Source of the DNA: Campanula takesimana
Lineage: Eukaryota; Streptophyta; Magnoliopsida; Asterales; Campanulaceae
Direction of reading: 5' to 3'
Length of the DNA stretch: 64,000 bases
Assembly (NCBI GenBank): GCA_026119855.1
Contig: JAOWBW010000027.1
Location: 1,156,623-1,220,622 of the forward strand
The translations under genes and the position numbers were made by a program. The notes beneath the pieces were generated by a model. The model made no database searches, was not told the DNA's origin, and was given only the letters and a program-made list of their open reading frames with translations. The first letter of the stretch is position 1; each line of letters begins with the position of its first letter. Of this stretch, positions 54,390 to 64,000 are shown piece by piece.

Positions 54390-56947
54390 TGTAACGCCCA
54401 TCCTTATTCTTGTTAAATATTTGACTTGCTTGTTAAATTCTTGAACTTGCATATTATGTGCTAGTTTTACTTGGGTTAATTTCTTAACTGCTTTAGAATA
54501 TTAAGGTGGTTAAATGTCTAGTTTTGACTTTTGGGTCATTTGTAAAAATATGACTTTAAGGTCCATTTTGTTAAAAGTGAAACTTGAGGGGCTTCATGGT
54601 CATTTCTTGAAAGTTGTAAGGATAAACTTGTTTGTTTGCCTTCTTCTCTGAGTCATTTTCCCCAAAATAAGTTTACATTCTTCCTCTGTCTCAGAAATCT
54701 AGGTTTAGGGTTTACCCTATTCTCGACTCCTCGAGTTTAATTATCCCTATGTTCTCGATTCTGATCCCAGATAAATATTCGTGGCATTGAATAGAGCGGT
54801 TCCTGCCGAACAGAAATTAATTTAGGTGAACTTGATTTTGGACTAGGTAAGTTATTAGCTCCCCCTTGCTTGTAATAACATGCATATATGTTATTCCTGA
54901 TACTTGTGCTTGTTAATTTCGTGTTTGGGGCAATTTTTGTGATACTTGTAATTTTGGAGCAAAAGGAGTATGAACCTACTGTGTAAAATGATGAAAGAAA
55001 CTTGAAAATAATGGTTTGAGCTTGTTTAGTACTCCTGGGCATTGCCTAGTTGTTAGAATGTTAGTAAAAAAGTATACTCCTACGCTTGGGACGGATAATT
55101 GATAAGCCTGGGAAGAAATGAACATTTGCTGGAAATAGCACCAGGCGCCCGCCCGGGGTATTACCGAGCACCCGCCTACTTGCCTCAGTTTAGAACAAAA
55201 GTTCTGTTAAACTTGTGAGCGCGCGCCTAGTATGTGCCGAGCGCCCGCTTGCCCTGCAACCCTAGATCGAACGCCCGTCTGGTCTGGGCCAGGCGCCCGC
55301 TCGCCTGCCTTCCAAAAATTCCTTGTTTGCTTGAACCAATGTTGTTCAAACCCAATCAAGTTAGGATTGTGCCAAGACCTTGAGCCTTAATCTAAGATGT
55401 CCTAGTAAGTATTGTGGAACCTTAGGGGCATCAGAATAGTGGTCTTAAACATGAATATCCATAGAACTCAAATGAGAACTTAAGTATAAGAGTAACAACT
55501 CTTCCTTATGTCTTGAAAGTGCTATAAACAAGCACTAATGTGTTATGCTTGTCTTGAAACCAATGTTTATGTACCTTAGGGGCACTAAAACAATGTCTTG
55601 CGCTTGAATATCCTAAGAATAGGATTAAGAACTTGTAAGTATGAGATGTATAACTCATTTACTTAGCTTGAACTTGAAGTGTAAGACAATTAACTCTTAT
55701 ATATGACTTGAACATCCATAGAACTGGATTAAGAACTTGAATATAAGATGATAAAATCTTGTACATGTCTTGAAACCAATACATGTGTATGGTAATGAAC
55801 TAGAAAGTGCTATGAACAAGCACTAACGTGTATGAGACATGTTCTTGATGTGTATGTGCAAACATTGCATATAGCTACTTGATAATAATGTGACTTCTTG
55901 ATTACCTGAAGCATGTTTCTTGATGAGCTAGTCCACTACTTTTGGATTAGTTCTAAGTTCAAGTAAATACCTACTTGTGCATTCTTGTGTGAGTCCAGCT
56001 GGCCCTTGCTTGTTCGGAGTATATAGATTCACGCTTATCATGAGGCTGGGGCCAAAGTGATAATCGGGGATCTATGTATCTGCGCTTTACCCCTTACTAC
56101 AGGCCATAGTAAGGGCATAGCTTCCTTTATTAGAGCAATACGCCTGATAAAAGTGAATACTAAACTCGTGAACACCTCGTGAATCTTGATCTTGGGAATG
56201 ACACTGGTTACCGAGTCTTCTTATATATACTACATAAGCAGTTTCTTGATATTGATCGTGATTTGTCAAAGTAATACAAGCTACGACAACAATGGTATTC
56301 TTGGGAGGCATAAGGAAGGAAGCAATATCCTTTGTAACGTGATAGCTTAGCCCTATGTGCTACTTGATGAGTTAGCTTAGCCTCTCATATACTTGTTACT
56401 TGATGATACTTGATACATGATTACTTGAGTATCTACTTGAATTGCATGATAACATGTCATGTAGTTACATCTAATAGCTTACTGAGATTTATCTCACCCC
56501 GTTCCTTGTTTATTTGTTTTCCTTAGATCAAAGTAAGGCTAGTGATAGTGCGCAGTGAGGCTCGACATAGCTGGGAGCTTACTACGCAAGTGGTTATTCT
56601 TTTGGGGATCGTGGTCCTTTTACATTTTGGCGAGGATGATGTATTATGGGTTATATAACTCAGTATTTTGGGTAGACTTGTTGTCTCTTATTGTCTCTAG
56701 ACATTTTGTATTGCCAGCTTATGTGCTAGGCATGTCTTCCGCCGTGTATAATCATGTTTGGTTTTAATTTTCTTGTCTAGAACTCGTGTTGTGAGCTATT
56801 TTAGCTCCTTACTCTTGAGTATATATATCATGTCAGTTTGTTATAAGCAGATGTCATCCCGTTTCTTGTTAGTTTCTCGTTTCTTGTTAGTCACACCCAC
56901 CAGGTTCGAGGTTCTATTAGGGAATCTAGGGACTTGGGGGCGTGTCA
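54390..56947 (+). repeat. Solo LTR of an unidentified family (LTR-X)
   Basis: 2558 bp, TGTAACGCCC...GTGTCA, with an exact GGTGG TSD (54385-54389 and 56948-56952). No coding sequence is recognisable. It contains six GC-rich sites in three pairs at 55144-55301. The start and some internal phrases (ATACTTGTAATTTTGG) resemble the LTR at 62347, so the two families are related. Confidence 0.88.
55144..55301 (+). promoter_or_regulatory. LTR-X GC-rich site array, three pairs at 22-23 bp
   Basis: Sites of the form (G/A)GCGCCCGCC. Paired starts are 55144/55167, 55218/55240 and 55270/55292, spacings 23, 22 and 22 bp, with 50-52 bp from one pair's second start to the next pair's first. No TATA box was identified nearby. 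Confidence 0.6.
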
Positions 56948-56952
56948 GGTGG

Positions 56953-57480
56953 ATAGGGCAAGGGTAGTGGAAAAGGAAGCTGATAGCTTCCGCAACAGAA
57001 AGGAAGAAAAGAAGAAGGCTATTGAGAAAGAGACAACTGGATCCAATGGAATACCGGAGGATGGAACCAGGATGGATACAGTAACAAAAGAAAAGCTACA
57101 GATGATTACCGTGGGAAAGATGGTGCTAGAAATAAGTACCAGAACAAGGGGTATAACAACCGTAAGGATGGGAACAAGAGTGATGCTCAAGGGAAGGGAG
57201 TTACTGAGAAATGTCAAGTGTGCGGAGGGAGGCACAAGACTGAGGAATGCTGGTATAAAGAGAATAAATGTTACAATTGTGAGAAGGTGGGGCATCCGCA
57301 GTGGAAGTGCCCAGAACCAAAGAAGAATGCAAATGCTCAAGGAGTGAAATACGACAACAAAGGGAATGGTGGAGGTCGTGGGCGTGTGTTCACCATGACG
57401 GCCAAGGATGCAAGAGCCACTAATTATCTCGTGGCGGGTACACTTCGATTTTATTCTCATAATGTGTATACGTTAATTGA
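56953..57480 (+). pseudogene. Chromovirus gag 3' piece with zinc knuckle
   Basis: Continues gag: a charged Lys/Glu-rich stretch, a frameshift near 57070, then CQVCGGRHKTEECW and a CCHC knuckle CYNCEKVGHPQWKC near 57263-57310 for RNA packaging. It leads without a stop into the protease. Confidence 0.8.
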
Positions 57481-60400
57481 TACTGGTGCTACACATTCTA
57501 TTATTAGTCCTTGCTTGTCAAAGCAAATGAACTTGATTCCTAAGAAGTTAGGAATACCTTTAGTGATAGATACGCCAACTAGAGAGTCAATTCCTATTAA
57601 GTCTATATTTAGGAAGTGTCCTTTGAACGTGGACGGAAGGGAACTTGAAATTGATCTTATCAGTTTAGAGATCAGTGAGTTTGATATCATCTTGGGGATG
57701 GATTGGTTAGCAGCTTACCATGCCAAGGTGGAATGTTTCAAGAAGGAAGTTCACTTCAGATTACCATCTGGAGAAGAATCCTATTTCCAAGGCATGAAGC
57801 CTAGGATTCGATCGGATTTTATTTCGGTAATGAAGGCTCGTAAACAGTTAAGGAAAGGAAGTGATGGGTTCTTGGCCTATATTAGCGGGAATAACAAGAA
57901 AGAAGTTAGTATAGAATCTCTTTCAGTAGTTAGAGATTTTGAAGACGTGTTTCCAGAAGATTTACCAGGAATACCACCAGAAAGAGAGGTGGAGTTTTCC
58001 ATAGACTTGGTACTAGAAACCCACCAATATCGAAGGCGCCGTACAGAATGGCTCCAACGGAACTCAAAGAGTTGAAAGAGCAGCTGCAAGAGTTACTAGG
58101 CAAGGGTTTAATTAGGCCGAGTGTATCACCATAGAGTACACCGGTGTTGTTCGTAAAGAAGAAGGATTGATCGATGAGGATGTGCATCGACTATCGGGAA
58201 TTAAATCATGTGACGGTGAGAAATCAGTACCCGTTACCAAGGATAGATGACTTGTTTGACCAACTTCGGGGAGCATGCTACTTTTCGAAGATAGACTTGA
58301 GGTCGTATTACCATCAGTTAAGAGTAAAGAAAGAAAACGTTGCAAAGACGGCCTTTATGACAAGGTACAGTCACTACGAGTTTTTGGTTATGTCGTTTGG
58401 ACTGACTAATGCACCAGTACCATTCATGGAACTGATGAATAGGATATTTCAGAAGTACTTAGATAAGTGTGTGATTTTATTTATTAATGACATACTGGTG
58501 TATTCAAAGACCAAGGAAGAGAATAAAGAGCACTTGAAGTTAGTGCTGCAGATATTGAGAGAACAACGGTTGTATGCTAAATTCAAGATGTGCGAATTTT
58601 GGCTAGAGAAAGTGGCATTCTTAGGACATGTGGTATCTAAGGATGGAGTTGCAGTGGACCCAACAAAAATAGAAGCTATAGTGAATTGGGAGAGACAAAC
58701 TATAGCTAGTGAGATAAGGAGTTTCTTGGGATTGGTTGGCTACCATAGGAGATTCGATGAAGGTTTCTCCAAGTTGTCAGTGCCGTTAACAAGGTTAACA
58801 GAGAAAGTGGTGAAGTTCGTTTGGTCAGAGGAATGTGAGAGCAATTTTCAAGAATTGAAGTGACGATTGGTGTCTGCACAAGTTCTTACTTTACCATCTG
58901 GATCTGATGGATTCGTAATTTATAGTGATGCTTTGCTTAAAAGATTAGGCTGTGTATTGATGCAGAATGATAAGGTTATTGCTTACACGCCAAGACAATT
59001 GAAGACCCATGAGAAGAATTATCCAACTCATGATTTGGAGTTAGCAGCAGTGGTGTTTGCATTAAAGATTTGGAGGCATTACTTGTATGGAATAACTTGT
59101 CAGATTTATACGGATCATAAGAGTCTTAAGTATATTTTCACACAGAAGGAGCTTAATATGAGACAAAGGAGATGGTTTGAGTTACTGAAGGATTACGATT
59201 GTACAATTTTATACCATTCGGGAAAGGCCAATAAGGTGACAGATGCTTTAAGTAGGAAGAATCACGGAACTTTAGCGACGTTGATTTCTAAGGAGGTAAA
59301 TGCATGGAACCGCATTGAAATTTCTGGTATGGAAGTATGAGTTCAAGGGTATATAGCGCAATTGAGTGTTCAGCCAACGCTTTTGGACAAAATCAAGGTA
59401 GCACAAGGAACTGATGAGGAAGTGATAAGGATACATGAGGATATAGCGAAAGGGAAAGGGACATACTTTCGTGTGGGAGAAGATGGAATTGTGAGGTACC
59501 AATCAAGAATTTGGGTGCCAAACTATGGGGATATAAGAAGGGAGATTCTTAAAGAAGGTCACTGTTTAAAGTTTTTTGTACATCCTGAAAGTACAAAGAT
59601 GTATAGGAATATAAGAGAATCGTTTTGGTGGAACCACATGAAGAGAGATGTGGCAAAATTCATATCGAGATGTTTAGTTTGTGAACAAGTGAAGAGTGAA
59701 CACCAGAGACGAGCTGGATTACTGCAGTCGTTACCGATTCCAGAGTGGAAATAGGAACACATAGCAATGGATTTAGTTGTTGGACTACCAAAGAAGCTGA
59801 GGGGACATAATGCGATTTGGGTCATAGTGGACAGATTCACGAAGTCGGCTTCTGGCAATCAAAGTGACGGGTTTGCTAGGAAAGTTATCCAAGTTATACA
59901 TTGATGAGATTGCGAGGTTACATGGAATACCAGTTTCAATAGTGTCAGATCGATATGCAAGATTCACGTTGAAATTCTGGAAAAGCCTACAGCAGGCATT
60001 AGGTACAAAGTTGACGATGAATACAGCTTTTCACCCACAGACAGATGGACAGTCAGAAAGGAATATCCAGACTTTGGAAGATATGTTAAGAGCCACGTCA
60101 TTGGATTGGCAAGGGATATGGGATGAACATCTGACGTTAGTAGAGTTCGCCTACAACAATAGTTTTCATGCCAGCATCTATATGGAACCGTATGAGGCAT
60201 TGTATGGAAGGAAATGTAGATCTCCTACTTGTTGGGATGAAGTTGGTGAAAGGAAATTGACAGGACCAGAAATTGTCCAAGTAACAGCGGACAAAGTACA
60301 ACAGTTATGTAATTGGATTTTAACCGCTCAGAGTAGACAAAAATCGTATGGTGATCACCGATGACGCAATTTAGAGTTTCAGTTAGGAGATCGAGTATTC

Positions 60401-60780
60401 TTGAAGATTTTGCCAACTAAATGAGTTATGAGATTTGGGATTTGTGGGAAGTTAAGCCCAAGATACGTGGGACCATTTGAGATTTTAGAACGAGTTGGGA
60501 TGGTAGCTTATAACTTAGCCTTACCACTTGTGCTAGTAGGAGTGCACAATGTGTTTCATGTATCGATGCTAAGGAAGTACATTTCTGATCCGAGTCATGT
60601 GATCGAGTATAAGCAGCTTAGAGTTCATGCCGATTTGAGCTACGATGAGAAACCTGTGAAGATTGTAGATCGGAAAGATCAGATATTGAGAAAAAGGGTA
60701 ATTCCTTATGTGAAAGTGCAGTGGAGCAACCATACAGAATGAGAAGCTACGTGGGAGCTCAAGAGAGAGATGCGAGAAAC
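57440..60780 (+). pseudogene. Chromovirus pol: protease, RT, RNase H, integrase, chromodomain
   Basis: Protease has LIDTGATHS (about 57474). RT starts near 58080 with SKIDLRSYYHQLRV, and its active site reads FINDILVYS near 58480: the first Asp of the DD pair is Asn (GAC/GAT-type to AAT at 58486). RNase H (VIYSDALLKRLG, TDHKSLKYIF) spans about 58900-59240. Integrase has a zinc-binding region near 59560-59690, a first-Asp region with the phrase MDLVVGLPKK at 59768, SDRYARF and TDGQSERNIQ. The tail has VFHVSMLRKY and, after a stop at 60740, EATWELKREM, the end of a Tekay-type chromodomain. Stops and frameshifts near 58030, 58132, 58167, 58861, 59338, 59752, 60362 and 60740 make it inactive. Confidence 0.88.
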
Positions 60781-60850
60781 GTATCCCACCCTGTTTTCTA
60801 ATTAAGGTACGTTTAGTTTGGTGGACCAAACTCTTTTAAGGAGGTAAGAA
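60781..60850 (+). other. Chromovirus polypurine region
   Basis: Short spacer ending AAGGAGGTAAGAA directly before the 3' LTR. Confidence 0.65.
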
Positions 60851-62346
60851 TGTAATATCCGCCCCTGACTATTTTTGTTAATTTTAAAGGCTCCTTTAAT
60901 TATTAATTGGACCAAAGTAATTAAAGAGGAGTGTTGGGCTTTTAAGTTGTGGGCTTAAGTTATTAAACCCAATAAGGAGAAGGATGTAATTCCTTTTTAG
61001 TTAGGGAATTGGAAACCCTATAGTATTTATACTTTTCCCTAAAACCTAGCCTCATTATTTTACCAACCAATAAGAGAAAACAACGGCAAGGGAGAGAGAG
61101 GGAGTCAGCCAAGAGAGAGAGAGAGAGAGAGAGAAGACCGAAGTTGGATCATCAAAGGTAAAACCCAAACTCCTAACCTTTTCTTCTAAATCTATATATA
61201 TTTAATCATTAGAAAACAATGATTTTAGAAACACTAAATTGATGATATGAACTAGGGTTTGAGAATATAACTTGGGTATTGATTATGGATGTAAATCAAG
61301 TATGATTATGGGTTTGTTTAATAGATTCTTATTGAAGAACTAGGGTTTGCATGTTAGAGTATAAAAAGAAGAAAGAATGTGTGTGTGTGTGTGTGTTCGT
61401 GCCGCGCGTGTGTGTGTGTGCTGTGTGTGTATGTCGTGTGTGTGTTTAGTGTGTGTGATGTATATTTGTGTGTGCTGGAAAAGGTGTATTTAGTGTGTGT
61501 AATGGTAGTATTGAAGGTAAAGATTGAGAATTTATAATAGAAACCCTAGGGGTTGTTTTAGTAACCCTGTTAGGGTATTGGTTAACTATAAAAGGAGTTA
61601 AAGTAGAATAACTCATAGGTTAACAAGATGGATTAACAAGGACTTAGGTACTTAAAGTAAATAGAGTTACTTGAACCTAAGATTGAGACTTTTGCATGAT
61701 TGTAGATTTGTGCAAGAAGAATTGTGAGGAGGTGCAAAGTAATCCAAGGGGATTACGTTCTTTAGACTTTTGGGTTCAATCCTTTGAGTTAGGATTTCAA
61801 TGTTTTAAAAGTATATGGGCTACCACGTGGAAGGTAGTGTTTTTAAAATGATCCCTTGTATGATCGTTATTTGATAAATCTTACCCTTGATGTATATCTT
61901 ATTCAAGGTGTATCTAAGTTTTGAAATTTGCTTAATGTGTTCTTGTACTATAGGACACCTCATATGTAAATATCTATGTCTAAATGAAACTGTAGTTAAA
62001 TGGTTCGATTGAAAAGGACATAATTGAACTTAACCTTGTCTACTTGAAAAGGACTTGGGCTTTATTACTACCTGAAAAGTAGTGTTGATTATCATGATAT
62101 AACAGGTATGACGTAAGGAAGCACCCTGAAATGGTGTAAGTAAAGTGACTTTGGGAATTGACGGATTTCTTGAAGATGAATCCTTGATTGTTTCTTGTTC
62201 TTGTGATACGGCCACAATTTCTCTTTAAGTATTTGTAACTGTATTATAGTTTGATTTATTTATGATTAGTCTTTCATTGAAAGTAATTTTTTGGCTCCGT
62301 TCTTTCGGTCATCTCTTTCTAGTACCCGAAGAGATCCCGTATGAAC
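60851..62346 (+). repeat. Chromovirus 3' LTR, truncated by the next insert
   Basis: TGTAATATCC start, homologous to the solo LTR at 21965. It has a TG microsatellite at about 61378-61480 and hairpins ACTAC-CTGAAAA-GTAGT (62067-62083) and CACC-CTGAAAT-GGTG (62122-62136). It stops inside the sequence that in the 5' LTR continues to the primer site. Confidence 0.88.
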
Positions 62347-64000
62347 TGTAGCGACCCCAAACCCCGTTTCTATTTATTTTATATTTTTGGGAATTTTTAT
62401 TTGACTTATATGTGCATTTTATTTGTTGCATCATATTATATGATTTGCATATCATACTTGATTATTTGTGTTATTTACTTAGTTAGTAATAATAATGATT
62501 AAAGGAGTTAAATGATTAAGTTGAAACTTTAGGGTCCTTGTTGAAATTATAAGTTTAGGGGTTAAAGTGTTAACTTTGAAAGTTGGGTGACCAAAATGTA
62601 AGAATTGGGTAAAAAGAGGATATAACTAGTTGCTTCTTTTTCTTCTTCATCTGTGTATTCATTCAGCAACTTTCTCTCGTTCTGTTCTTAGGGTTAAGAG
62701 AAAAAGGTAAGTTCGACCCATTTCGATTTAATTCTTTTTATTAACTTACCCGTTTTAAAAACTAATTATATAAAAATGATCAGGGTGTTGAGTAGGTCAT
62801 TTCTAGCCGAACAAACTTATTTCAGCGATACTTTTTCCGGAACTCGGCAAGTTACTAATTCCCCTTTAAATGTTAAAATAGTCATATATGCTATATATGA
62901 TACTTCTACTTGTTAAATTTGTGATTTGGGTAATAATTGCTATACTTGTAATTTTGGGACAAATGGAGTATATGGAGTTGGTGTTTGCTGAGTATGTGAA
63001 TGATTTAGAAATTCATGTTGAAATCTGAATGAAAGTTGCTAATGAAAGTGTCTAAGTTATGTTTATATGTGTTATACTTGTGGGACGGAAGGAGTAAAAA
63101 TTGAGCTAAGGAAAGAATCTGGGATTTGGCCCAAATTAGGAGGGGGCGCACGCACCCTAGATAAGGGGGCGCGCGCACCCTATTGACCAACTTAGGCAAA
63201 AAGGGACTGATGAAGGGAGGCATGCGCACCCTTTTGGGTGGGGCGCGCGCACCCTTAAGTGACCAAAAAATGTGAGGATCTGATGCTTGGGAGCGCGCGC
63301 ACCCTATGGGGTGGGGCGTGCGCACCCCCCTGTTTTCCAGGTTTGATAGCTTATTTCATTTGGGTACAAGAGGGAAAATGTTTGTGTCGTCCTTGGGGTT
63401 GTTTAGTACCTAAATGTGAATGTGTATGACTTTTATGTCATTGGTGAAAGATATTGGGTTGTGAATAAATGTCCTTATTATGGACTTTTTATAAGAAATC
63501 TTTCATGTGCATCTTGTGATGTTTTTGGCTTAGTTCCTTCTTGGATTAAATGTCCCGGGTTTTGTTTATCAAGTATTCATTACTGTGCTTTTTGTGAAAG
63601 TCCACCTGGTCTTGTTGTAGAGTCAGCCAATGGAAGAATTATAGTGGTACAGGTAAGTCCACTATAAGGTTTTCTATTGGAGCTTCTGAGTCAGGCGGTG
63701 GGAGCATTATAGTGGCACACAAGCCAAGTTCACTATAAGCTGTCCACTGTGCCTTCTTTGTTTCCCCAGTCCAGATTGGCCTTGGATGGGATGAATTGCT
63801 CCCTTTGGTGAGTATTTGGGTTATGACTTTGTGTCATATTTCCCTCTCTGGTTACTTGGTTCTATTGGTTATGGTTTGGTTTTCGGGATCCCGGCTTCAG
63901 CTATTTATGCTGCTCAGATGGTTTTCTCTGATGGGTTTCTCAGATGGTATTCCCATCGGTTATGGTTATTGGATAAACCTTGGCTTGGTATCCACAGGAG
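62347..64000 (+). mobile_element. Right-end LTR element (LTR-Y), incomplete
   Basis: A new LTR starting TGTAGCGACC cuts the chromovirus LTR; the left target is TGAAC (62342-62346). No end, primer site or ORF is reached within the window, so LTR, solo LTR or full element cannot be told apart. It holds a GC-rich site array (63142-63331) and two hairpins with TTATAGTG/CACTATAA stems (63639-63667 and 63707-63738). Confidence 0.7.
63142..63331 (+). promoter_or_regulatory. LTR-Y GCGCGCACCC array, three pairs at 23 bp
   Basis: Sites GGGGCGCGCGCACCC and variants. Aligned offsets within pairs are 23 bp for all three: 63142/63165, 63224/63247 and 63297/63320. Confidence 0.65.

Larger units (their letters stand above)
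12587..62346 (+). mobile_element. Backbone Ty3 chromovirus (Tekay/Del type), degenerate, heavily interrupted
   Basis: The pieces that remain when all inserts are removed form one Ty3 element. These are 5' LTR parts at 12587-13171, 21923-21964 and 23762-24100; a Met-tRNA primer site at 24103; a leader ORF at 24545-24983 plus 53125-53249; gag-pol at 53729-54389 plus 56953-60780; and 3' LTR at 60851-62346. The order protease, RT, RNase H, integrase, and a chromodomain-like tail ending in EATWE place it among chromoviruses, most like Tekay. Its first LTR bases lie outside the window. Every enzyme frame is broken. It is the oldest visible layer, since all the other elements lie inside it. Confidence 0.85.

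Noticed and set aside
55144..55301. GC-rich stretch as a CpG-island promoter of a host gene
   Set aside because: It lies inside a solo LTR with exact GGTGG duplication, and no coding exon follows.

Overview
The window is nuclear DNA of a flowering plant with a large, repeat-rich genome, probably a eudicot; I cannot name the species. I see no intact host gene. Almost every base can be assigned to LTR retrotransposons nested in one another. Target-site duplications (TSDs) found by eye are exact 5-mers for ATTAG, CTTTC, TAAAC, GTATG, GGTAC and GGTGG, and one-mismatch for CTTTC/CTTTT.

Layout. The backbone is an old Ty3 chromovirus (Tekay/Del-type chromodomain) from 12587 to 62346, whose far left lies outside the window. 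Its 5' LTR was hit by (a) a SIRE/Maximus-like Copia element, of which only the 3' accessory ORF (1-804, 9342-10873) and 3' LTR (11229-12586) are visible, and which itself contains a young intact Copia element A (805-9341); (b) a non-autonomous Tat-type element (13172-21922); (c) a solo LTR of the backbone's own family (21965-23761). The backbone's leader ORF (24545-24983 + 53125-53249) was split by Copia element B (24984-53119), whose 5' LTR was split by a second Tat-type element (25030-44739), whose antisense gene was split by a SIRE element (27897-38634). The backbone gag was split by an unrelated solo LTR (54390-56947). Its 3' LTR is cut at 62347 by another LTR that runs out of the window.

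How the parts work together. Each autonomous element carries the usual gag, protease, integrase, reverse transcriptase and RNase H, mostly broken; only Copia A has an intact 1317-residue polyprotein. Several elements carry extra genes: a spliced accessory gene with its own promoter-like leader in SIRE, a four-exon antisense plant-mobile-domain gene plus a second antisense ORF in the Tat element, and a coiled-coil/AT-hook leader ORF in the chromovirus.

Main discovery candidate. At least seven unrelated LTR families here share an architecture without sharing sequence: short GC-rich palindromes, usually with a CG-NN-CG core, set in pairs or short arrays at a spacing fixed within each family. Centre-to-centre distances are 23 bp (Copia A LTR, right-end LTR), 22 bp (Copia B, Copia A leader), 22-23 bp (solo LTR), 20-22 bp (Tat, TCGTACGA) and 29 bp (other Tat, GCGCGC); a looser 13-16 bp array occurs in SIRE (TGCGCA). 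In Copia A, Copia B, SIRE and the TCGTACGA Tat element the sites lie upstream of a TATA-like box. In that Tat element the same pair also sits about 155-182 bp upstream of both antisense genes. This looks like family-specific binding sites, perhaps an element-specific regulatory or anti-silencing system like VANC of VANDAL transposons. A second layer is a set of hairpins with conserved loops and covarying stems in the chromovirus and in the Tat 3' regions.
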